Assembly (NCBI RefSeq): GCF_002261225.1
Contig: NZ_NEVM01000001.1
Coordinates: forward strand, 620,001 to 684,000
Direction: 5' to 3'
Source of the DNA: Bordetella genomosp. 10
GTDB taxonomy: Bacteria; Pseudomonadota; Gammaproteobacteria; Burkholderiales; Burkholderiaceae_B
DNA length: 64,000 nucleotides
Positions within the stretch are counted from its first letter, which is position 1; the number at the start of each line of letters is the position of its first letter. A program made the position numbers and the translations under genes. The notes beneath the pieces are model-generated. The model was not told the origin of the DNA and ran no database searches. It worked only from the letters and a program-made list of their open reading frames with translations. Shown here one piece after another: positions 39,182 through 50,997 of the stretch.

Positions 39182-39898
39182 ATGATCATTACGTGCAAAT
39201 TCAGAGACCCCACGCTCGCTTCGGAAGACTTTCCCGAGATGCTGCGTCGAATGTACTGCGTTACCTCCTCGCTCGCGGAAAAGTCGGAAGGGTTGAACCA
39301 CTGGTTCGCACAAGGAAACTCTCTTGAAGAGGCGCATCTATATCCAGCTTTTGAAGGTGGCGAACCATCAACAGCACTACTTGCTGTGCTGAATCATAAG
39401 TATCGGAACGACAAATCCTTCACGTTCATCTCGATATGGAATGGGGCTGCCGAGCAACGTGACGGAGTTTCGCTTGCGTTGTACGTGAATGACAGGGGCC
39501 AACCTTGCACTTTGACTATTTCGAATCATAAGCGGAGAGCCAATAGGTTTGGCGGCGCAGATGCTGTTAAAGATATAGTCGCTGCATTGGTAAGGCTGTT
39601 TCAACCTTTGTTTGTATCTGTCTCGCCTCGCTATTACGCTCAAAAGCAAGTTTTCGACGACAAACCTGGCGTGGGTTGGATGCTGTACCTCCCGCAGGTA
39701 ATCACGGCAGAACAGGTTCCGGAAGCCCAAGCTTTAATTCCTCTGCCCGTTGGCGGAAAGAAGCAGACCGGTACTATCATCGTCAGCGTGGCGGACGAAG
39801 TGTTTTCGCTGGACAATCCCCGCCATGTCGAGTTGGCGAACCAGATTGAGATTCGCCTGGTGGACCAGGACTTGTTGCCGCGCTACGCGGACCTCTAG
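39182..39898 (+). CDS. Imm52-like immunity protein
   Basis: A 238-residue cytoplasmic protein resembling the Imm52 family of polymorphic-toxin immunity proteins: MIITCKFRDPTLASEDFPEML near the start (split), LNHWFAQGNSLEEAHLYPAF, then a segment with FTFISIWNG and a long C-terminal half. The ATG at 39182 fits, with AGAAGACGAAG upstream; a start at 39164 adds six basic residues. No toxin gene is present beside it, so it is probably an orphan immunity gene, kept for protection against toxins of related strains. Confidence 0.5.
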   Translation: MIITCKFRDPTLASEDFPEMLRRMYCVTSSLAEKSEGLNHWFAQGNSLEEAHLYPAFEGGEPSTALLAVLNHKYRNDKSFTFISIWNGAAEQRDGVSLALYVNDRGQPCTLTISNHKRRANRFGGADAVKDIVAALVRLFQPLFVSVSPRYYAQKQVFDDKPGVGWMLYLPQVITAEQVPEAQALIPLPVGGKKQTGTIIVSVADEVFSLDNPRHVELANQIEIRLVDQDLLPRYADL

Positions 39899-39947
39899 TG
39901 CTTGGCCTGTCTCCCAATCACGATCAACATTGACCGAATGAAATCTC

Positions 39948-39984
39948 GCAGGCCAGCCGGATCGATACGCCCGATCTGGCCTGC
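39948..39984. terminator. Inverted repeat between convergent genes
   Basis: GCAGGCCAG, a 19-base centre, CTGGCCTGC: a perfect 9-base stem between the Imm52-like gene and the convergent Bug gene. There is only a weak T-rich tail on the minus strand, so termination is plausible but not certain. Confidence 0.45.
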
Positions 39985-39995
39985 TCAGGCCGTCC

Positions 39996-40973
39996 TCAGT
40001 CTGCCTTGAGAGCCACCGTCGAACTCAACTTGTGCCAGGTCGCCACCTCGTTCTTGATGATCGACGCAAATTCCGCCGACGTTCCGCCGGCGGGCGTCAG
40101 GCCTTCGGCTTTCAGCTTTTCCGCGAGGTCCGTCGATTGCAGCGCCGAGTTCACCGCGGCATTGATCTTTTCGACGATTTCCGGCGGCGTTCCCTTTGGC
40201 GCGATGAGCCCGTGCCAGAGCGGTACCGCGTAATCGGGCACGCCGGATTCCTGCACCGTCGGAACGTCCGGCAGCGTCGGGATACGCTCGGCCGTCGTCA
40301 CGGCCAACGCTCGCAGCTTGCCGCTTTGTATCATCGGGATGGCCGCTGCCGCGCTGCTGAAAAAGACATCGACGGTGCCGGACAGCGTGTCGGCCAAGGC
40401 AGGCCCCGTGCCCTTGTAGGGGATGTGCCTCAGCTTGATTCCGGCGCGCTGGTTCAATAGTTCGCCGGCGGCATGAACGATGCTGCCCGTGCCGCTGGAC
40501 GCGAAAGTGATCTTGCCGGGCTCGGCCTTCGCCAGCGCGATAAATTCCTTGAAGGTCTTTGCCGGGAGTTTCGGATTGGCGACCAGGATCAACGGGCCCT
40601 GCGAGATCCGCACGATCGGAGCGATGTCGTTCACCGGATCGAACTTCAGCTTGAAAACGCTCGGGTTCACCGTGTAGCTGGAGGCGATCAGCGTGAGCGT
40701 GTAGCCGTCGGGCGCGGCTCTGACACCATACTCGGCGCCCAGATTGCCGCCGGCGCCCGGCTTGTTTTCTACGACGATGGATTGCCCCAGCGAGCCCGAT
40801 AGCTTGCTGGCGATGAAGCGCGCCTCGAAGTCCGATCCCCCGCCGGCCGCGAAGGGAACGACGATCCTCACGGGCTTGGAGGGCCATTGGTCGGCCGCCT
40901 GCGTGGCGGTGGCCGTAAGAACAGCCAAGGCGGCTGCGGAAAGAAGCAAGGTACGGCGATATTTTTTGATCAT
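39996..40973 (-). CDS. Bug-family tripartite tricarboxylate transporter substrate-binding protein
   Basis: A 325-residue periplasmic binding protein of the Bug (TctC) family, much expanded in Bordetella. A signal peptide (MIKKYRRTLLLSAAALAVLT, cleavage after ATQA) is followed by WPSKPVRIVVPFAAGGGSDFEA, VENKPGAGGNLGAEY and IPYKGTGPALADTLSG, typical of the carboxylate-binding cleft. A GGGAG Shine-Dalgarno precedes the ATG. It lies directly downstream of the gntR-prpF-aconitase operon, so the ligand may be the tricarboxylic or unsaturated dicarboxylic acid handled by those enzymes. Confidence 0.9.
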   Translation of the reverse strand: MIKKYRRTLLLSAAALAVLTATATQAADQWPSKPVRIVVPFAAGGGSDFEARFIASKLSGSLGQSIVVENKPGAGGNLGAEYGVRAAPDGYTLTLIASSYTVNPSVFKLKFDPVNDIAPIVRISQGPLILVANPKLPAKTFKEFIALAKAEPGKITFASSGTGSIVHAAGELLNQRAGIKLRHIPYKGTGPALADTLSGTVDVFFSSAAAAIPMIQSGKLRALAVTTAERIPTLPDVPTVQESGVPDYAVPLWHGLIAPKGTPPEIVEKINAAVNSALQSTDLAEKLKAEGLTPAGGTSAEFASIIKNEVATWHKLSSTVALKAD

Positions 40974-41013
40974 TATGTCTCCCTCTGTGGTGGAAATGCA
41001 GAAACGGTGCTGC

Positions 41014-41691
41014 CTACATAGTCATGTTGTCGAGAATGTCCTGTCTGGCGCGCGCAATGTGACGGCGCATGGTTAGCTCGGCCATTTCCGGATCCCGGTC
41101 CGCGATCGCGTCGACGATGCGTTGGTGTTCATGCATCGATCGCTCGGTACGCTGCGGCCGGCGACGCTGCTGCCGCCGGCAGAGATCGATAAGGCCGTGG
41201 TAGTCCTCGCTGAGGAACTTGATGAGAAACTCGTTGCGGCTGGCCCGGACAATGGCCGAGTGGTAGTCGATGTCCAGATTGGGAAACGAGGTGGCGGGAT
41301 CGTCGGGCATGGCCTGCCTGGCAAGCCATTGGCGCTCCAGCGCCTCGCGCAATTGGTCGATCTCGGGTTGTGTGATCCGTAGCGCCGCTTCGCGGGCCGC
41401 CATTCCTTCGATGGCCTCGCGCAGTTGGAAGATGTCGTTGACCTTTTTCGCGTCAAGCACCACCACGCGCGCGCCCTGGCGTGGAATACGGGTAACGAGG
41501 CTGCGTTCCTCGAGGCGGCGTATGGCTTCGCGCAGGGGCGCGCGGCTGACCCCGAACTTGCGTGACATCTCGGGCTCGCTGATCTTGGCGCCCGGCGGAA
41601 TCTCGCCTTCTAGAATGGCATCCCGAAGCCTAGCCAGCACGTTGTCGGACACCGGCTCCCATTCGCGATCGAAGTCTTCCTTCGCACTCAT
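41014..41691 (-). CDS. GntR-family transcriptional regulator (FadR/FCD type)
   Basis: A 225-residue repressor-like regulator. The winged helix is at about residues 15-80 (LRDAILEGEIPPGAKISEPE, then KFGVSRAPLREAIRRLEERSL), and the C-terminal all-helical FCD ligand domain follows (IFQLREAIEGMAAREAAL, ends HIARARQDILDN). The ATG at 41691 overlaps the prpF stop (ATGA); the longer frame to 41925 lies inside prpF. It is the third gene of an aconitase-prpF-gntR operon and probably controls it. Confidence 0.88.
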   Translation of the reverse strand: MSAKEDFDREWEPVSDNVLARLRDAILEGEIPPGAKISEPEMSRKFGVSRAPLREAIRRLEERSLVTRIPRQGARVVVLDAKKVNDIFQLREAIEGMAAREAALRITQPEIDQLREALERQWLARQAMPDDPATSFPNLDIDYHSAIVRASRNEFLIKFLSEDYHGLIDLCRRQQRRRPQRTERSMHEHQRIVDAIADRDPEMAELTMRRHIARARQDILDNMTM

Positions 41692-42826
41692 GCCGCGCTC
41701 CTTTCCACGCTTGCGGCGGGAACGTAGACCTTGCCCTCCATCAAGCGGCGGGCCGTGCGGTAGACCGAGGTTTCGCAGACATGCGGCCTGCCGTCTTTCT
41801 CCTGGACCTTGGCGCCGACGAGGAGGATGCCCGACGGGTGTTCGATTGCGACGTCTTCGCCCGTGGGACGCCTGGCCATTGCATGAGCGACCGTCCCGTC
41901 GAGATGAATCGCCGCCGCGACGCACATGCCGCCGGTCAGGGGCGTCGCCCGATGCGGTTGGCCGGTCGACATCACGCGCACGCGCAGGTGGCAGTCTTCA
42001 CGCGACGGACTGGATAGAAGGGCGACCTGGGGCAGGCTGCGCACTCGCAGGCGCGCATCGTCGGCGTCGGTGGCGATGCCGATCTTGACGGCCGCGGCCC
42101 TGCGGATCGCTTCGCAATACATCAGGGCACGCGAGTCGGCGTCCAGTTCGGCGGGCGTCTCCCCGCCGGTCAAGCCGATCGCGTCGGCCCGAAGCATGAC
42201 GACCGGATTCGCCGCATCGACGATGCTGACCTCGATGGATGGCCAATCGCCTTCCAGCTCGAGATTCTCAATACGTGAGTCGGTCGGGATCAGCTTGCCG
42301 GTGACGGCGCCGCCGGGTTCCAGGAACGATAGCCGGACAGGCGCGCCGGCGCCGGCGATGCCGGGCAGTACGCAGTCTCCCTGCACGGCCGCGCGGCCGC
42401 CGACCAGGGGGAATCGCGACACGATCACCTTGCCGGTGTTGGTGTTGTGGATGCGAACGGTCGCCGCATCGCCCGTGGCGTGTACGAGGCCTTCATCGAC
42501 AGCATACGGGCCGACCGCCGAGGAAATGTTGCCGCAGTTTCCCTTGTACTGGACGATGGCCGAGTCGATCGGCACCTGCGCAAAGGTGTAGTCGACGTCC
42601 GCATCGGGGCGCGTGGACGGGCCGACGATGGCGATCTTGGACAGCGACGAAATACCGCCGCCCATGCCGTCGAGCTGCCGTCCGTACGGATCCGGCGTCC
42701 CCAGCACCGCGCAGAAGATCGCGTCGCGTTCCCGCTCGCTTTCAGGCAGGTCGGACACCTTGAAGAACAGCGCGCGGCTGGTGCCGCCACGCATATAGAC
42801 CGAGGAAATGGCCAATTGGTCGCCGT

Positions 42827-42830
<4 letters not shown>
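41688..42830 (-). CDS. prpF: PrpF-like 2-methylaconitate/aconitate isomerase
   Basis: A 380-residue protein of the PrpF family, in the diaminopimelate-epimerase fold, which isomerises 2-methylaconitate or aconitate. It starts VYMRGGTSRALFFKVSDLP and has the catalytic-cysteine segment QYKGNCGNISSAVGPYAVDEG (split), the PLVGGRAAVQGDC and SMSTGQPHRA-like CysHis region VMSTGQPHRATPLTGGMCVA. The ATG at 42830 overlaps the aconitase stop (ATGA). Elsewhere PrpF partners AcnD in the 2-methylcitrate cycle; here prpB and prpC are absent, so another acid (for example trans-aconitate) is possible. Confidence 0.9.
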
Positions 42831-45478
<2,648 letters not shown>

Positions 45479-45554
45479 GGATCTTTTTCGGTCGTTTGGT
45501 GCGGGGAAGTGTATTCCTGTGTTTGTTGAGTTGTCGACAGATTTATGAAAAAAA

Positions 45555-45577
45555 GGCGTTTCATGTTATGAAACGCC
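45555..45577 (-). terminator. Rho-independent terminator after the tautomerase gene
   Basis: GGCGTTTCAT, three bases, ATGAAACGCC: a 10-base perfect stem. On the minus strand the hairpin is followed by six T, so it ends the tautomerase transcript before the aconitase operon begins; the 224-base gap around it holds nothing else I can name. Confidence 0.8.
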
Positions 45578-45702
45578 GTTTTACAGGAGGGTTTTGTCTA
45601 CAGAAGATTTGCCGGCTTGAAGAGCTGTCGACAGAAAAGTGCGACCGAGAGTGCTCCCACCGCATGCGGGCCGGTACGCCAGCGGCGTCGCACGGGTACG
45701 CC

Positions 45703-46083
45703 TCAGGCGTACTGCGCGATGCCGTTGCCGAGAGACCAGTTCTCCTTCACCACCTCCAACACGTTGATGAATACGTCCTCGGGACGGATGCCGGGATTCT
45801 CGCCGAGCAGCTCGGCGATCCGCCGGAACAACGCTTTCTTCTGGTCCGCGCTGCGGGTGTTGTTCGCGGTGATCTGGATAAAGACAAGGTTGTCGCTGCG
45901 CGCGACATCGAGGTATGAAGCGCCATAGCGGAAGTTCGCGGCTTCATGTTCCGTCAAGACCATGAACTGGTCATCCTCGGGGACGTCGAACGTTTCGCGC
46001 AATGCGCGATAGACGCCGTCAAAGATGGCCTGCCGGTAGGCTTCCGTCTTTCCTGTACGTAGTGAGATATGGGCGAGTGGCAT
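45703..46083 (-). CDS. Tautomerase family protein
   Basis: A 126-residue protein of the tautomerase superfamily (longer, Tautomerase_2-like form). It begins MPLAHISLRTGKTEAYRQAI, so Pro2 can serve as the catalytic base after removal of Met1. The C-terminal half has VFIQITANNTRSADQKKALF and EDVFINVLEVVKENWS, matching these proteins. It is divergent from a LysR-type gene, a usual arrangement in which the regulator controls the enzyme. The substrate is unknown. Confidence 0.85.
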   Translation of the reverse strand: MPLAHISLRTGKTEAYRQAIFDGVYRALRETFDVPEDDQFMVLTEHEAANFRYGASYLDVARSDNLVFIQITANNTRSADQKKALFRRIAELLGENPGIRPEDVFINVLEVVKENWSLGNGIAQYA

Positions 46084-46143
46084 CGTGAATCCTGTTTAAG
46101 GGTTGTCCTGCCAGCCATTATCTATTTTGGTAGGATATAGGTG

Positions 46144-46160
46144 TTTATTTCAGAAATAAA
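46144..46160. promoter_or_regulatory. Palindrome before the lysR gene, operator candidate
   Basis: TTTATTTC-A-GAAATAAA is a perfect 8-base inverted repeat ending eight bases before the LysR-type start codon and within the short divergent gap to the tautomerase gene. Such a site could bind the LysR protein for autoregulation and activation of the tautomerase gene. Confidence 0.5.
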
Positions 46161-46168
46161 TATTAGAA

Positions 46169-47026
46169 ATGTCTGAACGCCTTCTCGATCTGGATGCCGT
46201 CCGGGCCTTCGTCCGCATCGCGGAGCTGGGCAGTTTCACGCGCGCGGCTGAAGTCCTGCGGACCACGCAGGCCGCGGTAAGCCTGAAGCTGAAGCGGCTC
46301 GAAGACAGGCTCGGTTTCCGGCTCGTCGAACGCACGCCGCGCCATGTGGAGCTTTCGGGGCAGGGCGCCGCCTTCCTCGTGCACGCGCGAGCGCTCCTGG
46401 AGGCACATGAACGGGCCTTGTCCGTCGCCGGCGGCGCCCGGCGCCGCCTGGCCATAGGTATCAGCGACCACGTGGCGGGGCCCGAGCTGCCTGAGCTCAT
46501 CGCCCGCATGAACAGCCAGAATCCGCAGTTGCTGATCGAAATCCGGATCGGCTCGTCGGGGGACCTTCTTCAGCATTTCGACCGGCGGGAACTGGATACG
46601 GTGATCGTTCGTCAGCACGCCGATCGGAGCGACGGCGAAATGATCGTCGAAGAGAAATTCGGCTGGTTCGCCGCGCCAGGCTGGCAGCATCGCGCGGCGG
46701 ATCCGCTGCCGCTCGCCACGATGGCGGCGCCCTGCGGCGTACGGGCGATGGCCGAGCAGTTGCTCGATGAGGCAGGCGTCCCCTGGGCCGAGGTCTTCGT
46801 CGGCGGCGGTGTCATGACGGTTGCCGCTGCCGTCATGGCCGGACTCGGCGTTGCCGCGCTGTCTCCGCGCATGGTCCCCCTCGGCGCCGTGGACGTCGGC
46901 CCCAAGCTGGGACTCCCCGATCTGCCGCGGCTCCCCGTTTTGCTGCATTCCAGGGTCAAGGACGATCGAGGGCGGGACGCGCTCCGCGCACTGTCAGCGG
47001 CTTTCCGCAGCGCGGTGCGAGGATAA
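46169..47026 (+). CDS. LysR-family transcriptional regulator
   Basis: A 285-residue LysR-type regulator. The N-terminal winged helix is at residues 5-63 (LDLDAVRAFVRIAELGSFTR, AAEVLRTTQAAVSLKLKRLE, FRLVERTPRHVELSGQG), followed by a linker helix and a two-lobed effector domain (RRRLAIGISDHVAGPELPEL). It is divergent from the tautomerase gene, its likely target. The effector is not predictable. Confidence 0.9.
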   Translation: MSERLLDLDAVRAFVRIAELGSFTRAAEVLRTTQAAVSLKLKRLEDRLGFRLVERTPRHVELSGQGAAFLVHARALLEAHERALSVAGGARRRLAIGISDHVAGPELPELIARMNSQNPQLLIEIRIGSSGDLLQHFDRRELDTVIVRQHADRSDGEMIVEEKFGWFAAPGWQHRAADPLPLATMAAPCGVRAMAEQLLDEAGVPWAEVFVGGGVMTVAAAVMAGLGVAALSPRMVPLGAVDVGPKLGLPDLPRLPVLLHSRVKDDRGRDALRALSAAFRSAVRG

Positions 47027-47038
47027 CCGAGCCTTGAA

Positions 47039-48412
47039 TCAACGCCGCGCCAGCATCGCTTCCAGTTCGGCGGCGCGGTCGGCCGTCCGGTTCAGCACGC
47101 AGGAATTACTGTCCAACATGGCTGCCGTGCCGCCGTTCGTGTCCGGCGCGCAATCCGAATCGCGTGACTTGATCCACGCGCGCTCCTGATCTCGCAGGGT
47201 GCTCATTGCGGGCTGGTCGAGCACCTGGCGCAATTGCCCGTAGGCTTTGTTCAAGCGCGCGTCCTGGAAAGCGAGTTCAGTGCCGATGCAGTCGTTCATC
47301 GACGCGGTGACGCCGCCACTGGCGTTCACGCAAGCCTGGAAGGAAGGACGCAGCTTGGGCTGCGCTTGCGCCTGCGGGTTTTTATTGGCGAGGGGCGGCG
47401 TGGGCGTGCTGTCCTGCCGATGCGCCTGCGGCGTTTGTGGCGTTTGCTCCTGAGCCGGAGCGGCCGAGGAAGACTGTTGCTTGGCGAAAGGCGCCGTCGA
47501 CGGATAGGAGGCGCCGGTGCAGCGGACCATTACCGCGCACTGCTTGCCATATTTCGCATCGCACTTTGCACGGAAAGCCTGGTTCAGCACATTCGGGTCG
47601 GGATTGGTTTCCGGCGTCAGATATTCGTCGTTCTTCGAGGGATCCAAGGGGTAGCCCGTGGCAACGCAGGTGTTGTTGAACGTGGCGAGGATCCGGCATG
47701 CGCCGCCTTGGCAGCGCGCCATCGCGTGGTCCTCGGCGTCTTTCCGGGTAAGCTCGTCGACGGAAATACGCACGGTGTCGTCGCGCGGTCCCACGGCGAT
47801 TGCGCCCCAGAATTGGCGCAGGGCCCGGTAACCCCTGGAAAACTTGTCCAGTTCCTCGGCCGTTGCCTGGGCAGCATGCTCACTGGCCTCAGCTTCGAAT
47901 TTGTCGGAGTACCTGGCGCCGGTGCAGATCGCGAACGTGACGAGGCGGCATTGGCCGGTCGGATTGGCCTTGTCGCATTTTTCGACGGCGTAGCGGCCCG
48001 CGTCCCGCGGGTAGGCGGCGAAGCCCGAATAGACCTTGTTCTGGTTGTCCACGGCCAGCGCGCCGCAGGCTTCGGAGAAGGTTTCCATTACCTGGCAGTC
48101 CTGGCCATCCGCCTTGCGGCAGGACGCCACGGCGGCTCGGGATGCCTCGGCTTCGCTGCGTTGCTCGTACGCCCAGGACAGCCGCCCCTTGGCGTCGGCG
48201 GCGAAAGCCGCCCAGGTCGCCGCGCGCGCGGCGGGCTCGGGCTGCTGGTAGCCGCCGTTGTCGCCCTGGCCGTTGTAGTAAGGTGAATTCGGACGATCAG
48301 GGGGAATGCCCGCCGGATTTCCGGCACAGGGAATGCCCGGCGCGCACTGCGCCCAAGTCGAGGAAAAACATGCCAGACACAGCAAAAGTCCGAACAGTCC
48401 ACGCCCGATCAT
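47039..48412 (-). CDS. DUF4189 and LprI-like domain secreted protein
   Basis: A 457-residue exported protein with a signal peptide (MIGRGLFGLLLCLACFSSTW, cleavage near AQC). Two or more DUF4189 repeats follow: AAFAADAKGRLSWAYEQRSEAE and FWGAIAVGPRDDTVRISVDEL (each split) with the paired-Cys pattern C-x-G-x-C. The C-terminal about 100 residues resemble the LprI/DUF1311 lysozyme-inhibitor domain (FQACVNASGG, DCIGTELAFQDARLNKAYG, DQERAWIKSRDSDC). A role in the envelope, perhaps against host lysozyme, is inference. It is convergent with the lysR gene. Confidence 0.75.
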   Translation of the reverse strand: MIGRGLFGLLLCLACFSSTWAQCAPGIPCAGNPAGIPPDRPNSPYYNGQGDNGGYQQPEPAARAATWAAFAADAKGRLSWAYEQRSEAEASRAAVASCRKADGQDCQVMETFSEACGALAVDNQNKVYSGFAAYPRDAGRYAVEKCDKANPTGQCRLVTFAICTGARYSDKFEAEASEHAAQATAEELDKFSRGYRALRQFWGAIAVGPRDDTVRISVDELTRKDAEDHAMARCQGGACRILATFNNTCVATGYPLDPSKNDEYLTPETNPDPNVLNQAFRAKCDAKYGKQCAVMVRCTGASYPSTAPFAKQQSSSAAPAQEQTPQTPQAHRQDSTPTPPLANKNPQAQAQPKLRPSFQACVNASGGVTASMNDCIGTELAFQDARLNKAYGQLRQVLDQPAMSTLRDQERAWIKSRDSDCAPDTNGGTAAMLDSNSCVLNRTADRAAELEAMLARR

Positions 48413-48618
48413 CTTCGAATACTCCTATTGGCAATATGCATGGCGCGCCGTCCGAACGGCAGCGCGCAGTATTTTGGGGATTACCCATCGATCTTAAAGG
48501 ATGCTTGCCTGGATACGCTGGTTTCCGCGCGACCCGGGTAATGACTTTCCCGTCGCGCAGTGGATACCGTGGACCGCGAGCTATATAAATAAGCGTAGCG
48601 TCGCTTGGGGAAGCGCCG

Positions 48619-49044
48619 TCAGGAGCCTTGGCGGTCTCTCAACACTGTTTCCCCGGTGCGGGGATTCGTCAGGGTGACGTTTTCGAGCGCCTTGATTCGC
48701 CATTCGCCCGCCTGCCGTGTCAGCACGGCAAGGATCAGCGTGTCTACTGTGTGCGGTCCCGCCGGATGATGAGGACCGGCCGCGAGGCGGCTCCAGAAGT
48801 GCACGACCGCGGCGGCGTCGCCGATCGCAACCTTGTCGATCAACTCGTTCTCGAGCGTGGAGTCGCTGTAGATGGTTGCGTGGATGGGAGCATGCAGCTT
48901 GATGATCTCGTCAACGCCGCGCACATAATGTCCAAACCGATTCACGAACGTCGCATCCTCATGAAACAGTCCGCCGAGAGCCTGCATGTCGTGATTGTTC
49001 CAGGCGGCTTGAAATGCCCGGGGTGCGTCTTCGGGTTGTTTCAT
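48619..49044 (-). CDS. SgcJ/EcaC-family (DUF4440, SnoaL-like) protein
   Basis: A 141-residue protein of the SnoaL-like cone fold: PRAFQAAWNNHDMQALGGLF, the FHEDATFVNRFGHYVRGVDEI segment and the closing VTLTNPRTGETVLRDRQ. Members are small isomerase- or oxidoreductase-like proteins, mostly unassigned. The ATG at 49044 has GGAG eight bases upstream; a TTG at 49056 would also be in frame. A decayed copy of its 3' end lies at 30360-30535. Confidence 0.82.
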   Translation of the reverse strand: MKQPEDAPRAFQAAWNNHDMQALGGLFHEDATFVNRFGHYVRGVDEIIKLHAPIHATIYSDSTLENELIDKVAIGDAAAVVHFWSRLAAGPHHPAGPHTVDTLILAVLTRQAGEWRIKALENVTLTNPRTGETVLRDRQGS

Positions 49045-49523
49045 TGGATGCTCCAAGGCGTTTATATGATCAGGGCATCCAATGCCCGTCTTGGATGCCT
49101 ATAGTCCGGAAGGCAGGGCGAGTTTTGCATATTAAGGTGCGGTCCTTCCGTGTCATTGGCCGCCTGAACTTGTTGACCTGCAATCGACGTATGACACAAT
49201 CGACTTCTTGAGATTAACAGCAAAATTGGATGCCAAAAATGTTCCCGGCGAATAGTGATATTCAATCCGATTGCCTGATCTCTGCGTTCCCGAGCTTGCT
49301 TCGTTCCGAGGTGACCGTCGTCACGGATTTGATTCGTCCCTGCGTGGATTCGGAATCTCTCGTCTCTGTTTCAGGCGAGTCTCTCAATGCTCCGTACCGA
49401 ATTGCAAATGGAGCGCTTTGACCTGACAGCCTGACGGGCGTCCCGTATTGAGAGTAAGGTACGAAGTAGAGGCCTTGATTTGCCCGGCACTTCGGCCTGT
49501 GCCTCAGCGGGAACCGGAACATC
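49045..49523. other. Intergenic gap, no gene seen
   Basis: About 480 bases between the DUF4440 gene and a small lipoprotein gene. Moderate G/C, no convincing reading frame, RNA gene or repeat. Confidence 0.35.
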
Positions 49524-49778
49524 ATGAAGACCTATCGCTTAGTGCTGCGGCCAGTCCTCGCCGCGGTCGCGTGCGCGACGATCGCCGCCTGCGCGGATAA
49601 TCCGCCACGGCAGGCCGATATGGACTATCGGAGCCAGCCATCTCCCACCACGCAGGGGACGAGCAACGCCCCTGGTTCCTCGGGCCAGCGCTTGACCATA
49701 CAGTCTGGCGAGGGAGAAAGGTTGAATCTTCCCTGGTTCGTCAGGGACACGCAGGACTGGATCAACAACAGCAACTGA
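49524..49778 (+). CDS. Small lipoprotein
   Basis: An 84-residue hypothetical lipoprotein. It has a signal peptide (MKTYRLVLRPVLAAVACATI then AAC lipobox, C24) and an outer-membrane-type residue after Cys (CADN: Ala-Asp at +2/+3, so inner-membrane retention by Asp+2 does not apply strictly). The rest is Ser/Gly/Gln-rich and ends in an aromatic stretch LPWFVRDTQDWIN. I recognise no family. ATG 49524 is preceded by GGGAACCGGAAC. Confidence 0.6.
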   Translation: MKTYRLVLRPVLAAVACATIAACADNPPRQADMDYRSQPSPTTQGTSNAPGSSGQRLTIQSGEGERLNLPWFVRDTQDWINNSN

Positions 49779-49877
49779 TCCAGGTCTGATTCACTGCGCG
49801 GGAGCCGCCGCTCCCGGCCATGGATCTACCCGTAACCTCCAAGTAGCGTTGGCTTTCCGCGCATCGTGGCATGGCCT

Positions 49878-49898
49878 CGCCGGCGAAGATCGCCGGCG
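49878..49898. repeat. G/C hairpin between convergent genes
   Basis: CGCCGGCGA, three bases, TCGCCGGCG: a perfect 9-base stem between the small lipoprotein gene and the Bug gene. There is no T-run, so it is a transcript-end structure or REP-like unit rather than a classical terminator. Confidence 0.45.
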
Positions 49899-49917
49899 GA
49901 CCCTTGCACCTCCGGGC

Positions 49918-50892
49918 CTATTCCACTTTGACCCCCGTGGTCTTCACCACTTCCTTCCACTTCGATGCTTCGCCGGCCACGTAATCCGTCACTTGCGAGG
50001 GCGACATGGGGCCGACGGGTTCGCTGTATTGGCCGGCCAGACGCTGCACCATTTCAGGCGAGTTCATGATTTCGTTGACGGCCTTGTTCAGCTTCTCGAC
50101 GATGGACGGGTCCGTGCCGGCCGGCGCATAAAGTCCCAGCCAGGTGTAGACGTCGAGGCCGGTAACGCCGCTTTCGGCCAGGGTAGGCAGATCGGGGAAG
50201 AGTTTGCTGCGCTGGGCGCTCACCACGCCGATCGGGCGCAGTTGGCCCGACTTGATGAAGGCCGCCACGCTCATCGAATCCTGGATCGCTACCTTTACTT
50301 CACCGGATACCACGGCGTTGGTGCCGGGCGCGGCCCCCTTGTAGGGAACGTGCACCATGGGCAGTCCGGTGATTTTCTTGAGCCATTCGCCCCCGAGGTG
50401 CGTCGACCCGCCGAAGCCGGCCGTGGCATAGGGAATGCCTTGCTGGGATTTGCCCCAGGCCAGAAATTCCGGGATGGTCTTGACGGGTAGCGCGGGATTG
50501 ACGACGAGCAGGTTCGGTGCCTTCGCCAGTATGGAAATCGGAGCGAAGTCCTTTACCGGATCGTAGTGGACACGGTCGTTCACCGCGGGTCCGATCACGT
50601 GCCCCGTGGCGCTGACGAGCAGGGTATAGCCGTCATTCTTCTGCCGGGCGACGAACTCCGTACCGAGTTGGCCGGCGGCGCCCGGCTTGTTCTCCACGAT
50701 GAAGGTCTGGTTGAAGCGTTTTCCCAGATCCACCGACAGCAGGCGCGCCACGATATCCGTCATGCCGCCCGGCGCGAAGGCCACGACGACGGTCACGGGG
50801 TGGTCGGGATACTCGGCCCGAGCGGCGCCCGCCGCCAGGGTGGATACGAGGAGCGCGCCAATGGCGCAGCGGCCAAGCAATTTGCGAATCAT
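49918..50892 (-). CDS. Bug-family substrate-binding protein
   Basis: A 324-residue periplasmic binding protein of the TctC/Bug family. Signal peptide MIRKLLGRCAIGALLVSTLA with cleavage after AARA; then YPDHPVTVVVAFAPGGMTDI, VENKPGAAGQLGTEFVA and VPYKGAAPGTNAVVSG. GGAG precedes the ATG at 50892, so the longer frame to 50952 is not used. It is divergent from the DUF35-thiolase-CoA-transferase operon with which it shares an upstream region. Confidence 0.9.
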   Translation of the reverse strand: MIRKLLGRCAIGALLVSTLAAGAARAEYPDHPVTVVVAFAPGGMTDIVARLLSVDLGKRFNQTFIVENKPGAAGQLGTEFVARQKNDGYTLLVSATGHVIGPAVNDRVHYDPVKDFAPISILAKAPNLLVVNPALPVKTIPEFLAWGKSQQGIPYATAGFGGSTHLGGEWLKKITGLPMVHVPYKGAAPGTNAVVSGEVKVAIQDSMSVAAFIKSGQLRPIGVVSAQRSKLFPDLPTLAESGVTGLDVYTWLGLYAPAGTDPSIVEKLNKAVNEIMNSPEMVQRLAGQYSEPVGPMSPSQVTDYVAGEASKWKEVVKTTGVKVE

Positions 50893-50997
50893 GAAGTCTC
50901 CAGGGATTCTTATCGTTGGGCCCCCCGGCGGGGGCCGCCGAATGTGACGCAAGGTCCCATTTCACTCGGAGTATGGCGTTTGCGCGCGTGAAGCTCC

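Noticed and set aside
26342..39900. tRNA gene or attachment site at the island borders
   Set aside because: No cloverleaf-type sequence or matching direct repeats were recognised at either border.
49878..49898. Hairpin as a rho-independent terminator
   Set aside because: The stem is perfect but no T-run follows on either strand, so it is listed only as an inverted repeat.
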